DNA of 10,877 nucleotides from Vicinamibacteria bacterium. Lineage in GTDB: Bacteria; Acidobacteriota; Vicinamibacteria; Fen-336; JAGNNV01. A program made the position numbers and the translations under genes. Each line of letters opens with the position of its first letter. Within the stretch, counting starts at the first letter, position 1. The DNA lies in contig JAENWE010000391.1 of the NCBI GenBank assembly GCA_016650185.1, forward strand, positions 1 through 10,877, written 5' to 3'. The notes under the pieces were generated by a model. That model worked only from the letters and a program-made list of their open reading frames with translations. It did not search any database and was not told where the DNA came from. Shown piece after piece: positions 7,228 to 10,877 of this stretch.

Positions 7228-7231
7228 GAGG
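7228..7231 (+). promoter_or_regulatory. ribosome binding site for the amidohydrolase
   Basis: GAGG lies seven bases before ATG 7239. A second possible site, GGGAG at 7256-7260, precedes the in-frame ATG 7266 by five bases. Which start is used decides whether the short hydrophobic N-terminus is made. Confidence 0.55.
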
Positions 7232-7238
7232 TCTATCA

Positions 7239-8870
7239 ATGATCAGTCTGATTCTGGGAGCGGCCATGGTCCTGCAGTCCGCCGATACGATCTTCGTGAA
7301 CGGGCGCGTGTACGTGCAGAAAGGCCGGTTCGAGACCGCCCTCGCGGTATCAGGCGACAAGGTGCTGGCGGTGGGCGACGACGCGACGGTTCGGGCCCTC
7401 GCCTCCAGCGCCACACGGGTGGTGGACCTCAAGGGCCGGCTTCTCACCCCGGGCTTCAACGACGCCCACGTCCACTTCCTCGACGGAGGCTTCGGTCTCC
7501 TCTCCGTCGACCTCCGCGACGCCGGGGACGAACGGGATTTCGCGGCGCGCCTCGGCCATCACGCCGCCGGCCTGCCGAAGGGCGCGTGGATCCTGAACGG
7601 CAACTGGGATCACGAACGCTGGCCGAGTCAGGCCCTGCCGACCAAGGCGTTGATCGATGACGTGACCAGGGACAATCCCGTCGCGGTGAACCGCCTGGAC
7701 GGTCACATGATCCTGGCGAACTCCCTGGCTTTGCGCGCCGCGGGCATCGATCGGACCACCAAGGATCCCTTTGGCGGCACGATTGTGCGCGACGCTTCCG
7801 GCGAACTCACCGGCGTCTTGAAGGACAACGCCCAGGATCTGCTCTTCAAGGCGCTTCCAGAACCCTCCCGCGAGATGAATGTGCGGGCGGCCAGGGCCGC
7901 TTTGGCCCACGCGGCGTCGTTTGGCGTTACCAGTGTTCAGGACAATTCCGCCATCGACGCCCTGCCCACTTACCAGCAGATCCGCGCCGAAGGCGGACTT
8001 TCGGCCCGCATCAATGTGTGGCGGCCGGTGAGCGCCATGAAGTCGCTCAAGGACGCCGGAGTTCGCTCGGGGCTGGGTGACGACTGGATCCGTATTGGCG
8101 CCATCAAGATCCTCTCCGACGGTTCGATGGGTGCTGGCACCGCGGCGTTCTTTGAGCCCTACACCGATGACCCCACTACGAGCGGCTTGCTGCTGTACCC
8201 GGTTGAAGAACTCAATCGGCTGATCGACGAAGCCGATGCGGCGGGCTTCCAGCTCGCGGTTCACGCCATTGGGGATCGAGCCAACGCGCTCGTCCTCGAC
8301 GCCTTCGAGCGGGCCGCTGCCGCGCGGCCCCGCGACGATCGCCGGTTCAGGATCGAGCACTCGCAGGTGGTGCGCCGCGCCGACCTCGGTCGCTATGCCA
8401 AGTTGCGGGTGGTCGCCTCGATTCAGCCCTCCCATTGCATCGATGACATGCGCTGGGCGCCGAAACGCATCGGCGCGGAACGCTGTCGAATGGCCTACAA
8501 CTTCAAGTCCTTCCTCGACGCATCCATCCCGGTCGCATTCGGCACGGACTGGTTTGTAGAGCCGCTCGATCCGAGGCTCGGTCTGTATGCGGCGGTGACG
8601 AGGGAGGCGGTGGAAGGAGGTCCGCAGGGCGGTTTCTTCCCGGAAGAGCGGATTACGCTCGACCACGCGATTGATCTTTACACGCGCGGTTCGGCCTATG
8701 CGGAATTCGCGGATGACCGCAAGGGAACTCTGGAACCGGGGAAGCTCGCCGATCTCGTGATCTTCAATGACGACCTCTTCAAGGTGGAACCGAAGAAGAT
8801 CCTGACCACCCCCGTGGATCTCACCATGGTGGGAGGACGCGTGGTGTTCGAGCGAACGCCGCAGCCCTGA
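7239..8870 (+). CDS. YtcJ-type metal-dependent amidohydrolase (amidohydrolase 3 family)
   Basis: This encodes 543 residues, the usual family length. The domain order is a beta-sandwich start with IFVNGRVYV, a TIM-barrel core, and a return to the sandwich ending with KGTLEPGKLADLVIFNDD. Metal and active-site landmarks are DAHVHF (H77, H79), the IKILSDGSMG segment with K290 (the likely carboxylated lysine by comparison with N-substituted formamide deformylase NfdA), HAIGDRA (H342), IEHSQ (H374) and FGTDW (D437). The set is complete, so a hydrolase acting on an amide, formamide or similar C-N bond is expected. The substrate cannot be read from sequence. The first residues MISLILGAAMVLQSA resemble a very short signal peptide without a basic n-region, so export is possible but doubtful. 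It lies 26 bases after the phosphatase gene and 4 bases before rnc. Confidence 0.92.
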   Translation: MISLILGAAMVLQSADTIFVNGRVYVQKGRFETALAVSGDKVLAVGDDATVRALASSATRVVDLKGRLLTPGFNDAHVHFLDGGFGLLSVDLRDAGDERDFAARLGHHAAGLPKGAWILNGNWDHERWPSQALPTKALIDDVTRDNPVAVNRLDGHMILANSLALRAAGIDRTTKDPFGGTIVRDASGELTGVLKDNAQDLLFKALPEPSREMNVRAARAALAHAASFGVTSVQDNSAIDALPTYQQIRAEGGLSARINVWRPVSAMKSLKDAGVRSGLGDDWIRIGAIKILSDGSMGAGTAAFFEPYTDDPTTSGLLLYPVEELNRLIDEADAAGFQLAVHAIGDRANALVLDAFERAAAARPRDDRRFRIEHSQVVRRADLGRYAKLRVVASIQPSHCIDDMRWAPKRIGAERCRMAYNFKSFLDASIPVAFGTDWFVEPLDPRLGLYAAVTREAVEGGPQGGFFPEERITLDHAIDLYTRGSAYAEFADDRKGTLEPGKLADLVIFNDDLFKVEPKKILTTPVDLTMVGGRVVFERTPQP

Positions 8871-8874
8871 TCTT

Positions 8875-9582
8875 ATGGCCCTTGACCCAAAGACCAGAGC
8901 CGCCATCGAGGGCGCGCTCGGATACGCCTTCAGGGATGAAGCCCTGGTTGAGCAGGCGCTCGCTCATCGAAGCCTTCTCTCCGAGCACCGGGCCAGGGCC
9001 TCCAATGAGCCGCTGGAATTCCTGGGCGATGCGGTCCTGGGCTTCCTGATCACCGAAATGCTGCATCATCGCGATCCGCTGGGCGCTGAAGGCGACAAGA
9101 CCCGCATTCGCGCTCGGCTGGTCTCGACCCCGACCCTGGTGGGTATCGGGCGTTCGTTTGATATCGGTTCGCTGATCCGAATGACCGCGGGCGAGGAGAA
9201 GAACGACGGCCGCACACACGAGAAGGTGCAGGAGGACGCGGTGGAGGCCTTGATCGCGGCGGTGTATCTGGATGGCGGGATCGAAGCCGCGCGCGGCGTG
9301 GTCACCCGGCTGTTCCAGCCTCGCCTCGATGAGGGCTCGCTCGCCACGAAGGATGCAAAAGGCGCCTTGCAGGAATTCCTTCAGGCGCAAGGCCTGGATT
9401 TGCCGACCTACGAAGTGGAGTCGCTCGAAGGCCCACAGCATCGGCAGCGCCATCGAGTGCGATGCGTAGTGGGCGGGGAAGTCCTGGGCCGGGGTGAGGG
9501 GCCGTCACGGAAAAAGGCCGAGCTGGTCGCGGCGCACCAGGCCTGGGAGATTCTGAAGACCCGCGCCGCGACAGAGGGTTAG
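8875..9582 (+). CDS. rnc: ribonuclease III
   Basis: This encodes 235 residues, close to the 226 of the E. coli enzyme. RNase III cleaves double-stranded RNA in the cytoplasm: it processes the rRNA precursor and turns over structured mRNAs and antisense duplexes. The signature NEPLEFLGDAVL gives E45, E48 and D52, and QEDAVEALIAAVYLDGG gives D121 and E124, matching the E. coli catalytic residues E38, E41, D45, D114 and E117. A double-stranded-RNA binding domain spans about 160-230, with GALQEFLQ at its start and RKKAELVAAHQAW (K213, K214) at its end. The ATG follows the amidohydrolase stop by only four bases and has no clear ribosome binding site, so translation is probably coupled to the gene in front. 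The usual partners acpP/fabF or lepB/era are absent here. No clear terminator follows. Confidence 0.97.
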   Translation: MALDPKTRAAIEGALGYAFRDEALVEQALAHRSLLSEHRARASNEPLEFLGDAVLGFLITEMLHHRDPLGAEGDKTRIRARLVSTPTLVGIGRSFDIGSLIRMTAGEEKNDGRTHEKVQEDAVEALIAAVYLDGGIEAARGVVTRLFQPRLDEGSLATKDAKGALQEFLQAQGLDLPTYEVESLEGPQHRQRHRVRCVVGGEVLGRGEGPSRKKAELVAAHQAWEILKTRAATEG

Positions 9583-9677
9583 GCCATGCACCTGGCGATA
9601 GGGTGTCCATTTCTTGATCCTTGATCGAAATGATGACGATGCACAAATATGACTTTGTAACGCTCATAAAAAGTGCC

Positions 9678-9706
9678 TTGACATGTACCAAGTAGTCAGA
9701 TATCGT
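9678..9706 (+). promoter_or_regulatory. sigma-70-type promoter of dnaK
   Basis: A perfect TTGACA -35 box (9678-9683) is followed after exactly 17 bases by TATCGT (9701-9706), which keeps TAT and the final T of the -10 consensus. The predicted transcript start is near 9713, giving a leader of about 26 bases. The surrounding 100 bases are clearly richer in A and T than the genes. I do not see a heat-shock sigma-32-type CCCCAT box or a CIRCE element. Confidence 0.7.
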
Positions 9707-9712
9707 TGGTGC
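9685..9712. repeat. inverted repeat around the dnaK -10 box
   Basis: GTACCAA (9685-9691) and TTGGTGC (9706-9712) are inverted with six of seven bases matching and 14 bases between them. The arms sit on either side of the -10 box, so a bound repressor would block the promoter. A further CTTG (9677-9680) and CAAG (9689-9692) pair overlaps the -35 region. The arms are short, so this could be chance. Confidence 0.35.
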
Positions 9713-9720
9713 CGTCGAAC

Positions 9721-9725
9721 AGGAG
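9721..9725 (+). promoter_or_regulatory. ribosome binding site of dnaK, widely spaced
   Basis: AGGAG lies 13 bases before ATG 9739, longer than the usual 5-9, with an A-rich run directly before the ATG. No closer in-frame start exists, and the protein N-terminus fits the DnaK family exactly at this ATG. Confidence 0.6.
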
Positions 9726-9738
9726 ACATCACCAAAAA

Positions 9739-10877
<1,139 letters not shown>

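Noticed and set aside
7350..8906. 518-codon open frame on the - strand across the amidohydrolase gene
   Set aside because: It is antisense to a complete metal-dependent hydrolase. It has no family motif and no ribosome binding site consistent with a gene.
9655..9677. CIRCE-like element before dnaK
   Set aside because: GCTC and GTGC fragments occur near each other, but the required GCACTC/GAGTGC arms and nine-base spacer are not present.

Overview
The window is GC-rich bacterial chromosome. All seven genes that I can support read left to right on the + strand. No mobile element, CRISPR array, tRNA or rRNA is visible. The gene set is a VPS10/BNR 'sortilin-like' giant secreted protein, a HAMP-PP2C (RsbU-type) phosphatase, a YtcJ-type amidohydrolase, a FadJ-like fatty-acid enzyme, and housekeeping rnc and dnaK. 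It suggests a Gram-negative, probably heterotrophic bacterium of the Acidobacteriota/Gemmatimonadota kind. That placement is an inference from gene families and base composition; nothing here is a phylogenetic marker that I could compare.

Layout. 1-537 is the 3' end of a 3-hydroxyacyl-CoA dehydrogenase (multifunctional beta-oxidation enzyme). 538-854 has no convincing gene but holds a small hairpin and a short direct repeat. 855-1646 encodes a small secreted protein with a beta/gamma-crystallin (inhibitor I36-like) domain followed by two DUF4214 repeats. 1654-1676 is a GC-rich hairpin that may end that transcript. 1794-5144 encodes a 1116-residue secreted beta-propeller protein with ten Asp-box (BNR) motifs and a long C-terminal extension.

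5206-9582 is a compact three-gene cluster: a membrane PP2C phosphatase with a GTG start and no ribosome binding site, a YtcJ-type amidohydrolase after 26 bases, and ribonuclease III (rnc) after only 4 bases. These three are probably co-transcribed. 9583-9738 is an AT-richer promoter region with a good sigma-70-type promoter and an inverted repeat around its -10 box. It drives dnaK (9739 to the window end), whose nucleotide-binding domain is almost fully inside the window.

I see no coherent, undescribed multi-gene system. The most interesting items are the crystallin-DUF4214 fusion protein, the odd operon context of rnc, the possible leaderless start of the PP2C gene, and the dnaK control region that lacks a CIRCE element.
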